Positions 1-8,400 of a stretch of DNA of 11,055 nt are shown here, in pieces. The notes under the pieces were generated by a model. It saw only the letters and a list, made by a program, of their open reading frames with translations. It had not been told where the DNA came from and did not search any database. Made by a program: the position numbers and the translations under genes. The number at the start of each line of letters is the position of its first letter. Position 1 is the first letter of the stretch. Source of the stretch: Methylomarinum sp. (GTDB taxonomy: Bacteria > Pseudomonadota > Gammaproteobacteria > Methylococcales > Methylomonadaceae); the NCBI GenBank assembly GCA_013139755.1, contig WTAG01000087.1, positions 1 to 11,055 of the forward strand, written 5' to 3'.

Positions 1-894
1 ACCAAAAATCTCTAATAAACGCGGTAAAAAGTTTGCCAGCTCAAACGTCATAATTGAGAAATCAACATCAAAACGGGCAACTTCATCTTCCGCATCAGTA
101 TCCGCCACTTGATCTTGAATTAAATCAAGAAACTTTAAGCGTTTAATTGTCAGGTTTTCATCAACAATAAATGACAGGCGATCCGTCCAGTTTACTGCAA
201 GTTTGATCACTTGCTTGCCATTATCTAAATGATTGGTTATTTCAGGTAGACTTAGATTATGGCGTTTACATCGAATGATACTGCCCTCATCTTCAGGTGA
301 ACGCAATTCACACTCATCTTCTACTAATATATCTTTAGGTACAGAGCCCTGATCAGTTAGCCATTCAGTCATAATAGCGATAGGTTTATCCGTACTGTTG
401 ACGGGAACCACTGCTAAAGAACCTAAACATTTGCGCAGGTGACTTAATAAATCTTCTGCTTTTTTTGCCGACGCGGCATCAACCACCATCCAGCCACCTT
501 TTGGATCAATATAGGCATAAGTCTTTTTTGAAAATGAAAAAGCACGAGGCAGCAGTTCAAAAATCAGTTCATCTTTTATCGCAGTCCGTTCTTTTTTGCT
601 GAGTTTTCTGGCTTCTTGATCTTCAACAGCAGAAACCTTCTCTTCTAACATTTCGTTAATGACCGCAGCAGGAATGACCTTTTCTTCTTTTTTCAGGCAT
701 AGCATCAAGAAGCCATTAGAAGCATGAACCAGTTGCTCGGTTGAATTGCCGGCGGGTGCTGTCCAGCCTAGGCTAAATTCTTCATGACCACCGCATGCAC
801 GAAATCGGTTATCTTCCAGTTTTTCTTCTAACTCATCAGCAGCTAAAGAAAAAGACTCAGTAAAACGGTAAAGGGCAAGATTTTTAAACCACAT
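1..894 (-). CDS. rdgC: Recombination-associated protein RdgC (C-terminus cut by window edge)
   Basis: This reading frame starts at ATG 894 and stays open to the left edge, giving 298 residues with no stop. E. coli RdgC is about 303 residues, so only a few residues should be missing. I recognised it from the N-terminus MWFKNLALYRF, GWTAP at residues 43-47, the LLPRAFSFSKKTYAYIDP segment at 114-131, TEWLT at 176-180, and NWTDRLSF (235-242) followed by IKRLKFLD (250-257). RdgC is a cytoplasmic, sequence-independent DNA-binding protein that forms a ring-shaped dimer around duplex DNA and restrains RecA filament activity. The Shine-Dalgarno is weak (GAAG about 8 nt upstream). The gene is divergent from a DNA-glycosylase gene, so both may share the short region around 895-943. 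No frameshift or missing region is visible. Confidence 0.95.
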   Translation of the reverse strand, partial: MWFKNLALYRFTESFSLAADELEEKLEDNRFRACGGHEEFSLGWTAPAGNSTEQLVHASNGFLMLCLKKEEKVIPAAVINEMLEEKVSAVEDQEARKLSKKERTAIKDELIFELLPRAFSFSKKTYAYIDPKGGWMVVDAASAKKAEDLLSHLRKCLGSLAVVPVNSTDKPIAIMTEWLTDQGSVPKDILVEDECELRSPEDEGSIIRCKRHNLSLPEITNHLDNGKQVIKLAVNWTDRLSFIVDENLTIKRLKFLDLIQDQVADTDAEDEVARFDVDFSIMTFELANFLPRLLEIFG

Positions 895-943
895 GGCTGT
901 TCTTCGTTGATAAAAAGGCGTGCATTATCTCAAATTTGGCGAT

Positions 944-1504
944 ATGTTAGGATTTATTTTTATAGATAATCCTCAAAATGTGAAGACTATTACAGGCTTT
1001 AAACCAATATCTGATCAACATGCCAAAATATTGATTTTAGGTTCCATGCCCAGTGAGGAATCATTACGTAAACAACAATATTATGGACATGCTCGAAATG
1101 CTTTCTGGCGGATAATGCTATCTATATTGCAAGATGATAGTACGCATGAAATGAGCGAGTATAGTCAGCGTAAAAATTGTCTTATAACAAATAACATTGC
1201 AGTCTGGGATGTATTACAGCGCTGTTATAGATCAGGAAGCTTAGATTCGGCGATTAAAATGGACTCAATTAAAACTAATGACTTTCTGAAATTTTTTAAG
1301 CAGCACCCTACCATTAGCAAAGTTTGTTTTAATGGCGCCAAAGCAGAGGCTATTTATTTAAAGGCAGTATTGCCAACGGTTAAAGAACAGTTTAATCATT
1401 TAAACTATGTAAAACTTCCTTCTACCAGTCCTGCTTATGCAGCTATGTCATTGCAGCAAAAAATGGCTATTTGGAAAAAAGAAATAAAAGATCATCGCCT
1501 TTAA
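944..1504 (+). CDS. DNA-deoxyinosine (hypoxanthine-DNA) glycosylase, uracil-DNA glycosylase superfamily family 6
   Basis: The 186-residue product (numbered from ATG 944) carries the family hallmarks: ILILGSMPS at 29-37, QYYGHARNAFW at 45-55, NNIAVWDVL at 83-91, FNGAKAE at 129-135 and LPSTSPAYA at 158-166. In characterised family 6 enzymes the active-site Asn lies in the early motif block, and Asn52 in RNAFW is the likely equivalent. The enzyme removes hypoxanthine, the deamination product of adenine, from DNA and so begins base excision repair. The start is uncertain. GTG 920 adds eight residues, while GTG 980 would give VKTITGFKPI, closer to the usual family N-terminus. None of the three has a clear Shine-Dalgarno. 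The gene is divergent from rdgC and lies 47 nt upstream of the next gene, suggesting one transcript with darP. No gene symbol is established. Confidence 0.85.
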   Translation: MLGFIFIDNPQNVKTITGFKPISDQHAKILILGSMPSEESLRKQQYYGHARNAFWRIMLSILQDDSTHEMSEYSQRKNCLITNNIAVWDVLQRCYRSGSLDSAIKMDSIKTNDFLKFFKQHPTISKVCFNGAKAEAIYLKAVLPTVKEQFNHLNYVKLPSTSPAYAAMSLQQKMAIWKKEIKDHRL

Positions 1505-1540
1505 GCGTTATTTTTAGGATAATTACATTAACTACTGATA

Positions 1541-1545
1541 GAGGT
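1541..1545 (+). promoter_or_regulatory. Shine-Dalgarno GAGGT fixing the start of the 61-residue membrane protein
   Basis: GAGGT lies 6 nt before ATG 1552. It is one of the strongest ribosome binding sites in the window, and it favours the start at 1552 over an in-frame upstream ATG at 1471 that lies inside the glycosylase gene. Confidence 0.75.
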
Positions 1546-1551
1546 AACAAA

Positions 1552-1737
1552 ATGGAATTTTCACTTTTGGAGAATATTTTATTAGGTGTGATGGTGCTTG
1601 GGGTCATTTTTTGGATGAGACCAGGGATTAAATCATCAATTCAACTAAGCAAAAATTCTGAATCTGATTGGGTGGGAGTTTTACTACCCATTGCTTTTGT
1701 CGTCATATTTGTAGTTTTTTTAATAGCAATGGTTTAA
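1552..1737 (+). CDS. Small two-helix inner-membrane protein, function unknown
   Basis: I do not recognise a named family. The 61-residue product has two hydrophobic segments, about residues 5-22 (LLENILLGVMVLGVIFWM) and about 40-60. They are joined by a short polar loop (23-39) containing R23, K27 and K34. This suggests a membrane hairpin with the weakly positive loop possibly on the cytoplasmic side. A strong GAGGT Shine-Dalgarno precedes the start. The stop TAA is followed after 2 nt by the ATG of darP, which has no Shine-Dalgarno of its own, so darP translation is probably coupled to this gene. That arrangement, plus the good ribosome binding site, supports a real gene. Its role cannot be deduced from sequence, and the link to ribosome assembly rests only on position. 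Confidence 0.75.
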   Translation: MEFSLLENILLGVMVLGVIFWMRPGIKSSIQLSKNSESDWVGVLLPIAFVVIFVVFLIAMV

Positions 1738-1739
1738 CA

Positions 1740-2306
1740 ATGATAGAAAATAATGAAGTAGCATATGGTGGTGGTGAAGAGCCAGAATATGATGAAAATG
1801 GCGATTTAATTGAATATTATGCTATTCGACCTAATAAAACTCAGATTAAATATGCTATTGCAAAAATTGCAAAATTAGCAGAAGAGCTTACGCATTTAAC
1901 TGGGGAACAGTTATCAGCAATGGAAATGCCTGCGGAAATTGAAACAGCTATTGCTGAAGCAAAGAAAATGCCTTCAACAAAGCCGGCAAGAAAACGCCAG
2001 CTTAAATTTATTACCGCTAAACTAAGAAGTATAGAGCTAGATAATGTAATGGAAACATTAGAGCGGCTAAAAACCAAAAGTGCGCATGGTGTTAGAGAAC
2101 ATCATCAAGCTGAATCATGGCGGGATAAATTAATTGCGAGTGAAGGCAATGATGTATTAACCGAATTGTTAAATGAATTGCCTACTGCTGATAGGCAACA
2201 TTTAAGACAGTTGCAGCGTAATGCTCAAAAAGAGGCAAAAGCAGAAAAGCCGCCCAAATCTTCTCGGGTTTTGTATCAGTATTTAAAAGAATTGATTGCG
2301 AGCTAG
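1740..2306 (+). CDS. darP: Ribosome biogenesis factor DarP (YjgA, DUF615)
   Basis: The 188-residue product matches the DarP/YjgA family (E. coli about 183 residues). It has an acidic N-terminal tail (residues 12-25), the basic block RKRQLKFITAKLRSI at 84-98, HHQAESWRDKLI at 120-131 and DRQHLRQLQRNAQKE at 151-165, and is helical and charged throughout. DarP associates with precursors of the 50S subunit and promotes late large-subunit maturation in the cytoplasm. The start is ATG 1740, because 24 codons of upstream extension would overlap the membrane-protein gene in another frame and do not resemble the family. The 2-nt gap and lack of a Shine-Dalgarno indicate translational coupling. No clear Rho-independent terminator follows. 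A weak hairpin (TTTATC-TTTA-GATAAA, 2325-2340) has no T-tract. Confidence 0.93.
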   Translation: MIENNEVAYGGGEEPEYDENGDLIEYYAIRPNKTQIKYAIAKIAKLAEELTHLTGEQLSAMEMPAEIETAIAEAKKMPSTKPARKRQLKFITAKLRSIELDNVMETLERLKTKSAHGVREHHQAESWRDKLIASEGNDVLTELLNELPTADRQHLRQLQRNAQKEAKAEKPPKSSRVLYQYLKELIAS

Positions 2307-2348
2307 GTTTTCAGGATTTTTAGCTTTATCTTTAGATAAAAGAAAATT

Positions 2349-2416
2349 AACACAGAGGGCACTGAGAAAGAGCAGTAAATGAATTTTACTAGGCTCTTCT
2401 CTGTTATCTCTGTGTA
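2349..2416. repeat. Degenerate CACAGAG-type intergenic inverted repeat
   Basis: An imperfect inverted repeat has outer arms ACACAGAG (2350-2357) and CTCTGTGT (2408-2415). Its middle arms pair GAGAAAGAGC with GCTCTTCTC, and its inner arms are AGTAAA (2374-2379) and TTTACT (2385-2390) around a 5-nt loop. It resembles the CACAGAG/CTCTGTG intergenic repeats that recur in many proteobacterial and cyanobacterial genomes. There is no T-tract on the plus side, so it is not a standard terminator for darP. Confidence 0.6.
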
Positions 2417-2481
2417 AAAATATCTATTGTTGTGAATATAAAATATTTTACTCAATATCTAATGGATAATAAGGGATTACG

Positions 2482-2497
2482 TTTTAGTATCCTAAAA
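2482..2497. repeat. Small inverted repeat in the glmS upstream region
   Basis: TTTTAG (2482-2487) and CTAAAA (2492-2497) form perfect 6-bp arms around a 4-nt spacer, 55 nt before the glmS start. It could be an operator or a weak leader hairpin. It is A/T-rich and may be chance. Confidence 0.3.
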
Positions 2498-2540
2498 TGA
2501 TCAAATATATCGAGATAAGAAACGATTAGAACAACAGGTT

Positions 2541-2544
2541 GGAG
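2541..2544 (+). promoter_or_regulatory. Shine-Dalgarno GGAG deciding the GTG start of glmS
   Basis: GGAG lies 7 nt before GTG 2552. The overlapping TTG at 2550 is out of frame. Only GTG 2552 places the catalytic cysteine at codon 2, so the binding site and the enzyme chemistry agree on this start. Confidence 0.75.
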
Positions 2545-2551
2545 AAAAATT

Positions 2552-4408
2552 GTGTGTGGAATTGTTGGTGGCGTTGCGGAAAGAAATGTTGTTCCTATTT
2601 TACTTGAGGGTTTAAGGCGCTTAGAGTATCGAGGCTATGATTCATCGGGTATTGCTGTTTTAAATAATGCGAGTGAGATACAGCGCGTTAGAGCAATCGG
2701 TAAAATAAAAAGTCTGGAAGCAAAGATTCAACAAGAATCAGGGGCATTATCAGGACAAATTGGAATAGCGCATACACGTTGGGCAACCCATGGTGTACCT
2801 TCTGAAAACAATGCGCATCCACACATTTGTAATAATAAAGTCGCTGTTGTCCATAATGGTATTATCGAAAATCATCAGCAATTAAAAGCACAGCAACTTG
2901 AATCCGGCTACCGTTTTACATCAGAAACAGATACTGAAGTTATCGCGCATGCTGTCCACCAGCAGCTAGAGCAAACAGATGATTTACTACAGGCTGTAAC
3001 ACAGGCGGTAAAGCAATTTGAAGGCGCTTATGCCTTAGGTGTTATCTCGATTAATAATCCAGAAACCTTGGTTGCCACAAGAAAAGGCAGTCCTTTAGTA
3101 ATAGGTATAGGCATAGGCGAGCATTTCATTGCTTCCGATGTCTCGGCACTATTACCCGTGACTCAACGCTTTATTTTCTTAGAAGAAGGCGATATAGCTA
3201 AAATAACGCGCCAATCACTTGAAATTTATAATGCTCAGGGCGAACCAGTCGTTCGACTTATAAAGCAATCAAAGCTGACATCTCATGCTGTGGATCTGGG
3301 TGAGCATAAACATTACATGCACAAAGAAATCTTTGAGCAGCCTCAAGCTGTTATCGATACGCTAGAAGGACGAATCACACAAGACCAAGTGTTAGTTTCA
3401 AGTTTTGGACCTCTGGCAGAAGATATTTTTAATAAAGTACAACAAATACAAATCATTGCATGTGGTACCAGTTATCATTCCGGCTTAGTCGCAAAATATT
3501 GGTTTGAGGATATTGCAGGCATTCCCTGCCAGGTTGAAGTGGCGAGTGAGTATCGTTACCGAAATCCTATCATTCAAGACAATACCTTGTTTGTGACTAT
3601 TAGCCAGTCAGGGGAAACAGCGGATACATTGGCAGCATTACATAAAATAAAGACGGTTCGAGATTCATATAAAAATATCTCAACCCTAACTATTTGTAAT
3701 GTGGCTGAATCCAGTTTAACCAGAGAATCTGATTTTACCTGCTTAACTCATGCAGGCCCTGAGATTGGGGTGGCATCGACTAAAGCCTTTACCACTCAGC
3801 TTGTAGTGTTAGCACTATTGGCGATGAGTGTTGGAAAAGTACAAAAACGGATGTCGCCTGAACAAGAAAGTAGAATTATTCAGGGCTTACAAAAGTTACC
3901 TAACCTAATTAACAATGCCTTAAAGCATGAAGATACCATTAAAGATATAGCCAAAAGTTTTGCAGATAAACAAAATGCACTATTCCTAGGTAGAGGAACA
4001 ATGTACCCGATAGCAATGGAAGGTGCGTTAAAGTTAAAAGAAATTAGCTATATTCATGCAGAAGCATATCCCGCTGGTGAATTAAAACATGGTCCATTAG
4101 CCTTGATAGACGAGAATATGCCAGTTATAGCCATTGCACCGCTTGACGATTTGCTAGAGAAGCTAAAGTCTAACTTACAGGAAGTAAAGGCACGTGGTGG
4201 CCAAATGATTGTATTTGAAGATGAGCAGTCAGATATTAGTTCGGAACAAGGCGTTACAGTGATTAAAGCCACAACTAATGTCGGACGTATCACTGCCCCC
4301 ATTACATTTAATATTGCGCTGCAATTACTGAGTTATCATGTGGCTCTTATTAAAGGAACTGATGTAGATCAACCGAGGAATTTGGCTAAATCGGTGACGG
4401 TGGAATAA
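2552..4408 (+). CDS. glmS: Glutamine--fructose-6-phosphate aminotransferase (isomerizing)
   Basis: This 618-residue enzyme (E. coli 609) converts fructose-6-phosphate and glutamine to glucosamine-6-phosphate and glutamate, the first committed step toward UDP-GlcNAc for peptidoglycan and LPS. The N-terminal class II glutaminase domain (about 2-240) starts with CGIVGG. Cys2 becomes the nucleophile after Met removal. It also has HTRWATHG at 74-81, HNGIIENH at 101-108 and SETDTE at 124-129. Two SIS domains follow. The first (about 290-430) has ACGTSYHS at 303-310, SQSGETADT at 351-359 and STKAFTTQL at 409-417. The second (about 466-600) has KLKEISYIHAEAYPAGELKHGPLAL at 494-518. The end LAKSVTVE holds Lys613, equivalent to the substrate-binding Lys603 of E. 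coli. All key residues are present. It has its own 5' region, is not next to glmU here, and converges on the cyclase gene with a 66-bp gap lacking an obvious terminator. Confidence 0.97.
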   Translation: MCGIVGGVAERNVVPILLEGLRRLEYRGYDSSGIAVLNNASEIQRVRAIGKIKSLEAKIQQESGALSGQIGIAHTRWATHGVPSENNAHPHICNNKVAVVHNGIIENHQQLKAQQLESGYRFTSETDTEVIAHAVHQQLEQTDDLLQAVTQAVKQFEGAYALGVISINNPETLVATRKGSPLVIGIGIGEHFIASDVSALLPVTQRFIFLEEGDIAKITRQSLEIYNAQGEPVVRLIKQSKLTSHAVDLGEHKHYMHKEIFEQPQAVIDTLEGRITQDQVLVSSFGPLAEDIFNKVQQIQIIACGTSYHSGLVAKYWFEDIAGIPCQVEVASEYRYRNPIIQDNTLFVTISQSGETADTLAALHKIKTVRDSYKNISTLTICNVAESSLTRESDFTCLTHAGPEIGVASTKAFTTQLVVLALLAMSVGKVQKRMSPEQESRIIQGLQKLPNLINNALKHEDTIKDIAKSFADKQNALFLGRGTMYPIAMEGALKLKEISYIHAEAYPAGELKHGPLALIDENMPVIAIAPLDDLLEKLKSNLQEVKARGGQMIVFEDEQSDISSEQGVTVIKATTNVGRITAPITFNIALQLLSYHVALIKGTDVDQPRNLAKSVTVE

Positions 4409-4474
4409 GTTCATCTAAAGTATTGCAAAGTACAACAAAAGCGGTTGGAAAGTTTTAAGGCTGATTGACAATAT

Positions 4475-5410
4475 CTATGCCGTAACTGCACAAACTTTAT
4501 TTCGGCCGGCTTGTTTCGCCTGATAAAGAGCCTGATCTGCTGAAGCGATCAGGCTTTCTACTGAGTCGTTCTTCTGTGGTATAACGCTGCTTACGCCAAG
4601 GCTAATGGTCAGGCACTTTTGGGATTCCAAATCATTACGATAAATATTTAATGCCCTCACCGCTTTGCACAAGCCTTCCGCAATTTCTTTTGCTTTATTA
4701 ATATCTGTACTAGGTAATACCACACAAAACTCTTCTCCACCGTAACGCGCAATAAACTCACCTGCACGCTTAATGGAGGCAGCCATTTTTTGAGCACAAC
4801 TACGTAGAGCATCATCTCCGGCTAAATGTCCAAAATGGTCATTAAACCCTTTAAACCAGTCGATATCTATCATAATAATACTTAAGCACATTTTCTCTCT
4901 ATAGTGCCTACGAAATTCTTGGTCCAATGTTTTATTTAAAAAACGCCTATTGGCAATCCCTGTTAAGTCATCTTGATTAGCAAGTTGTTTAACTTTTTTT
5001 GTTTCTTCGGCTAAAGCACGAGTGGTCGATAGAAGTTGCTGGCGCATTTCGACTATACGTTCCATCGCGTGTAACCTAGCTTCCAATGTAATTTTTTCAA
5101 TCGGTTTATGAAGAAAATCATCGCCACCACAATAAATGCCTTTGGCAAACGATTCAATATCAAGGGTGCTGCTAAGGAATAAAATAGGTCGCCATCCCTG
5201 GTCAATTTCACGTAATTTTTTAACGACTTGGTAACCATCCATTTCTGGCATTCGTACATCCAGTAGCACTAGATCTGGGTTTTGTTGCTGAAATAAAACC
5301 ATCCCTTGCTCACCACTTTCAGCCAGTATAACTTCATGCCCCATAGATAAAAGGTGGCGGCGTATAATAAGGCGATCGGCTAGTAAATCGTCAATGACGA
5401 GGATTTTCAT
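4475..5410 (-). CDS. Response regulator diguanylate cyclase (receiver-GGDEF)
   Basis: The 311-residue cytoplasmic protein has an N-terminal receiver domain (about 1-118) with acidic pocket D7/D8, phospho-acceptor D51, S80 and K102. A helical linker (about 111-147) joins it to a GGDEF domain (about 148-309). The cyclase domain contains DDLTGIANRRF (147-157), the metal-binding IDIDWFKGFND (181-191), GHLAGDDAL and the active-site motif GGEEF at 224-228. It should make c-di-GMP from two GTP when its receiver is phosphorylated and the protein dimerises. The usual inhibitory I-site RxxD reads R215-A-G-E218, so product inhibition may be weakened. There is no signal peptide or membrane segment. Its ATG overlaps by 4 nt (ATGA) the stop of the hybrid kinase, implying translational coupling and making that kinase the likely phosphate source. 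Architecture resembles WspR-type regulators. Confidence 0.95.
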   Translation of the reverse strand: MKILVIDDLLADRLIIRRHLLSMGHEVILAESGEQGMVLFQQQNPDLVLLDVRMPEMDGYQVVKKLREIDQGWRPILFLSSTLDIESFAKGIYCGGDDFLHKPIEKITLEARLHAMERIVEMRQQLLSTTRALAEETKKVKQLANQDDLTGIANRRFLNKTLDQEFRRHYREKMCLSIIMIDIDWFKGFNDHFGHLAGDDALRSCAQKMAASIKRAGEFIARYGGEEFCVVLPSTDINKAKEIAEGLCKAVRALNIYRNDLESQKCLTISLGVSSVIPQKNDSVESLIASADQALYQAKQAGRNKVCAVTA

Positions 5411-8400
5411 AGTTTTACCTTTTCAAGCTCAAGTAAAACACGTTGGTATTCCTGTTTTAGTTGTTGTATTTTTATCTCCACATTTTTAAAGTTATTGTTA
5501 TCGGCGGCTACTTCAAGTTCCCCCGCCATTTTACTTAACTTTATAGCCCCTAAATTTGCCGTAGGTGATTTTAAACTATGCGCTAGTCGAGTTATTTTCT
5601 CAGTAGACATTTGCTCTAAGTCATCGTCAAGCTGTTGTATAACATGCCCAATTGTTTGCACAATAGCGGAATAAACTTCTGGAAAATCTTCACCCATTTC
5701 TTTTTTTAGCTTTTCTAGTAAAAGTTTGTCTAAGGTTATTTCTTTAATGGTATTTTTTACTGATAAAACCTCAATCATTTTGTTGTCGACTACAATAGAT
5801 TTATTTTCATGACTTTGTAAAACAGGCCTTAACCATTTGTTTAAACTGTTTATCAGAAATTCTTTTTTAAACGGCTTGGTAATCACTTCATCCATACCAG
5901 AGTCTAGGCAACGCTGACGGTCTTCATGGCTACTGTTAGCGGTTAAAGCAATAATAGGAACGTGACTGTCTGATTCTTGTTGACGAATTATTTTTGTTGC
6001 TTCATAACCATCCATAATAGGCATACGACAATCCATAAGAATTAAATCATAATCCTCTTGCTGCCATCGATCAACGGCTTGTTGTCCATTTTTAGCAATA
6101 TCAATGATAAGCCCTGTTTTACTTAACATCTTGATGGCTATTTTTAGATTTACGGCGTCGTCTTCTACTATTAATATTTTTCTGTTAAAAACAATATGAT
6201 TTAACACTTTTGTTTGTGGATCATTCTTTACCGTTTTCTTATCAGCAAGTGGCAGAGATAATGTCACCCAAAATTCAGCTCCCTGACCTAGAACCGAATT
6301 AACCCCAATATTACCCTGCATTAAATTAATTAATTTTTTGCTGACTGCAAGCCCAAGTCCACTGCCACCATACTTGCGCGTTGTTGTTTGATCGGCTTGT
6401 ACAAAAGGGTCAAATAAATGCGCTATATTTTCAGTCGCAATACCAATTCCAGTATCTTCTATAGAAAGTTTAACTTCAGCGCGCTCTTCGGTCACTGCGT
6501 TACATAATACAATTAAACGTACATAACCTGATGACGTAAACTTAACCGCATTGCTCATTAAATTGAGTAAAACCTGTTGTAACCGCGTAGGATCTCCAAC
6601 AAAATAACGAGGATAATCAACAGGGTAAATTACACTTAACTGCAAAGATTTTGCACTGCTTTTAGGGCGTAGCATCCCCAGAATATCATCAATTAATTGT
6701 TCCAAATTAAAATAGCGTTGTTCTAGTATGACTTGTTCAGCTTCCAGCTTGGATAAATCGAGTACATCATTAATAATTTCCAGTAGCGAATGTCCAGAAC
6801 GTAAAATGATATTAACGCTTTCGCGTTGCTCAGGGTTCAATTCAGTTTCTTCTAGTATTTGTGCCATTCCTAAAACGCCATTCATAGGCGTGCGTAGTTC
6901 ATGGGTCATGGTTGCCAGAAATTCTGATTTAACCTTATTTGCTTGTTCTGCTTCTAACTTAGCTTTTTCAAGAGCCACTTCAATTTTTTTACGCTCATCA
7001 ATATCAATTAAAAAGCCACTTAAGGAGACAGGGTGGCCAGTGATATCTTTATTTACTGTGACAATATCACGCAACCAAATTGAGTCTCCATTAGCTTTTT
7101 TCATTCGGTATTCAAAATCGTGATCTTCCCCTTTATTGGTAGCCTCCATGCAATAAGAAACACAGTAATTACGATCTTCATTAACAATATGATCTTCCCA
7201 AAAATTTTCCCGTTTCCAATCTTCCACAGGGTATCCGAGCATAGTTTCAGCGTGTGGGGAAACATAAGTAAAACGGAAGCTCTCAAGATTCAGCTTCCAT
7301 GCGACAATATTGGTGTTTTCAACCAGGCTACGAAATTGCGCTTCGCTATTAATGAGTTTTCTTTCAGCTTCTTTACGCTCGCTAATATCGCGGACAATTG
7401 ATTGAATCACGGTAACATTATGATGCTTGATAAGTTTGGCACTGATTTCAACGGGTATGGCTGAGCCGTCCTTATGCTGATGTATATTTTTAAATATCAA
7501 ATGACCTGTTTTATTTAATTTCTGAAAGTTATCATCCTCATGGCTGGCATCTTCCGAGATTTTAATGTCGTGCTCTCTCAATTTAAGCAACTCATCATGC
7601 GTATAGCCTAAACGGCTGGAGGCATTTTCATTAGCATCTATGAATTGACCAGTTTGAGGATCGATAATAAATATTGAATCATTAGCCCCTTCAAATAACT
7701 GCCTAAAACGGTTTTCACTCTCTTGTAGAGCTTCTTGTGCTTGTTTACGTTCAGTAAAATCAATTTGTACTGCGACAAAATGGGTGATTTCACCTGCATC
7801 ATTTTCAATGGGAGCAATATTATCCCAAGCCCAATAAAGCTCACCATTTTTTCTACGATTAAGAAATTCCCCTTGCCATTTTTTACCCGATAACAGGGTC
7901 TTCCATAACTCAATATACACCGCTTTATCTGTCTGCCCGGATTTTAGTAGACGAGGGGTATTACCTATTGCCTCATCGCTGGAATAACCGGTTATTTCGG
8001 CAAATTTGGGATTAACATATTCAATAATACCTCTGCAATCAGTGATAACAACAACGTTTGCGCTTTGCGTAACAGCTAAAGATAGTTTTTTGAGTGTTTC
8101 ATTGCTTTGAAAATTCTCTATCGCCAATGCGGTTAGAATAGAAAACTCATGAATAAGACGCAAGCTAGATTCTTTAGGTGTTTTCGGTTGTCGGTAATAA
8201 ATAGCAAAGGTTCCTAGTACTTCATTGCTTGAGGACATAATCGGTTGCGACCAACAGGCACGTAGTCCAGCTGATTGAGCCAGTTCCTGAAATCCCTCCC
8301 AATAAGGGTGGGTCATAATATCCTCAACAATGACTTGTTCACCTGTAAAGGCAGCTGTACCGCAGGAGCCAACACTAAAACCAATTTCTACACCATTAAT

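Noticed and set aside
1841..2077. Open frame of 78 codons on the minus strand inside darP
   Set aside because: It lies wholly opposite a well-supported gene, has low-complexity hydrophobic composition, and resembles no family.
2325..2340. Rho-independent terminator after darP
   Set aside because: The stem TTTATC/GATAAA is A/T-rich and short, and the following bases are A-rich rather than T-rich.
2307..2551. glmS ribozyme or riboswitch in the glmS leader
   Set aside because: The glmS ribozyme is known mainly from Gram-positive bacteria, and the gap contains only short A/T-rich hairpins without the conserved core.
4409..4474. Bidirectional terminator between glmS and the cyclase gene
   Set aside because: I found no GC-rich stem followed by a T-tract on either strand, only a short AAAGTA direct repeat.
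6728..7401. Plus-strand open frames opposite the hybrid kinase gene
   Set aside because: They are antisense shadows of PAS and HisKA coding sequence, and no Shine-Dalgarno or domain supports them.
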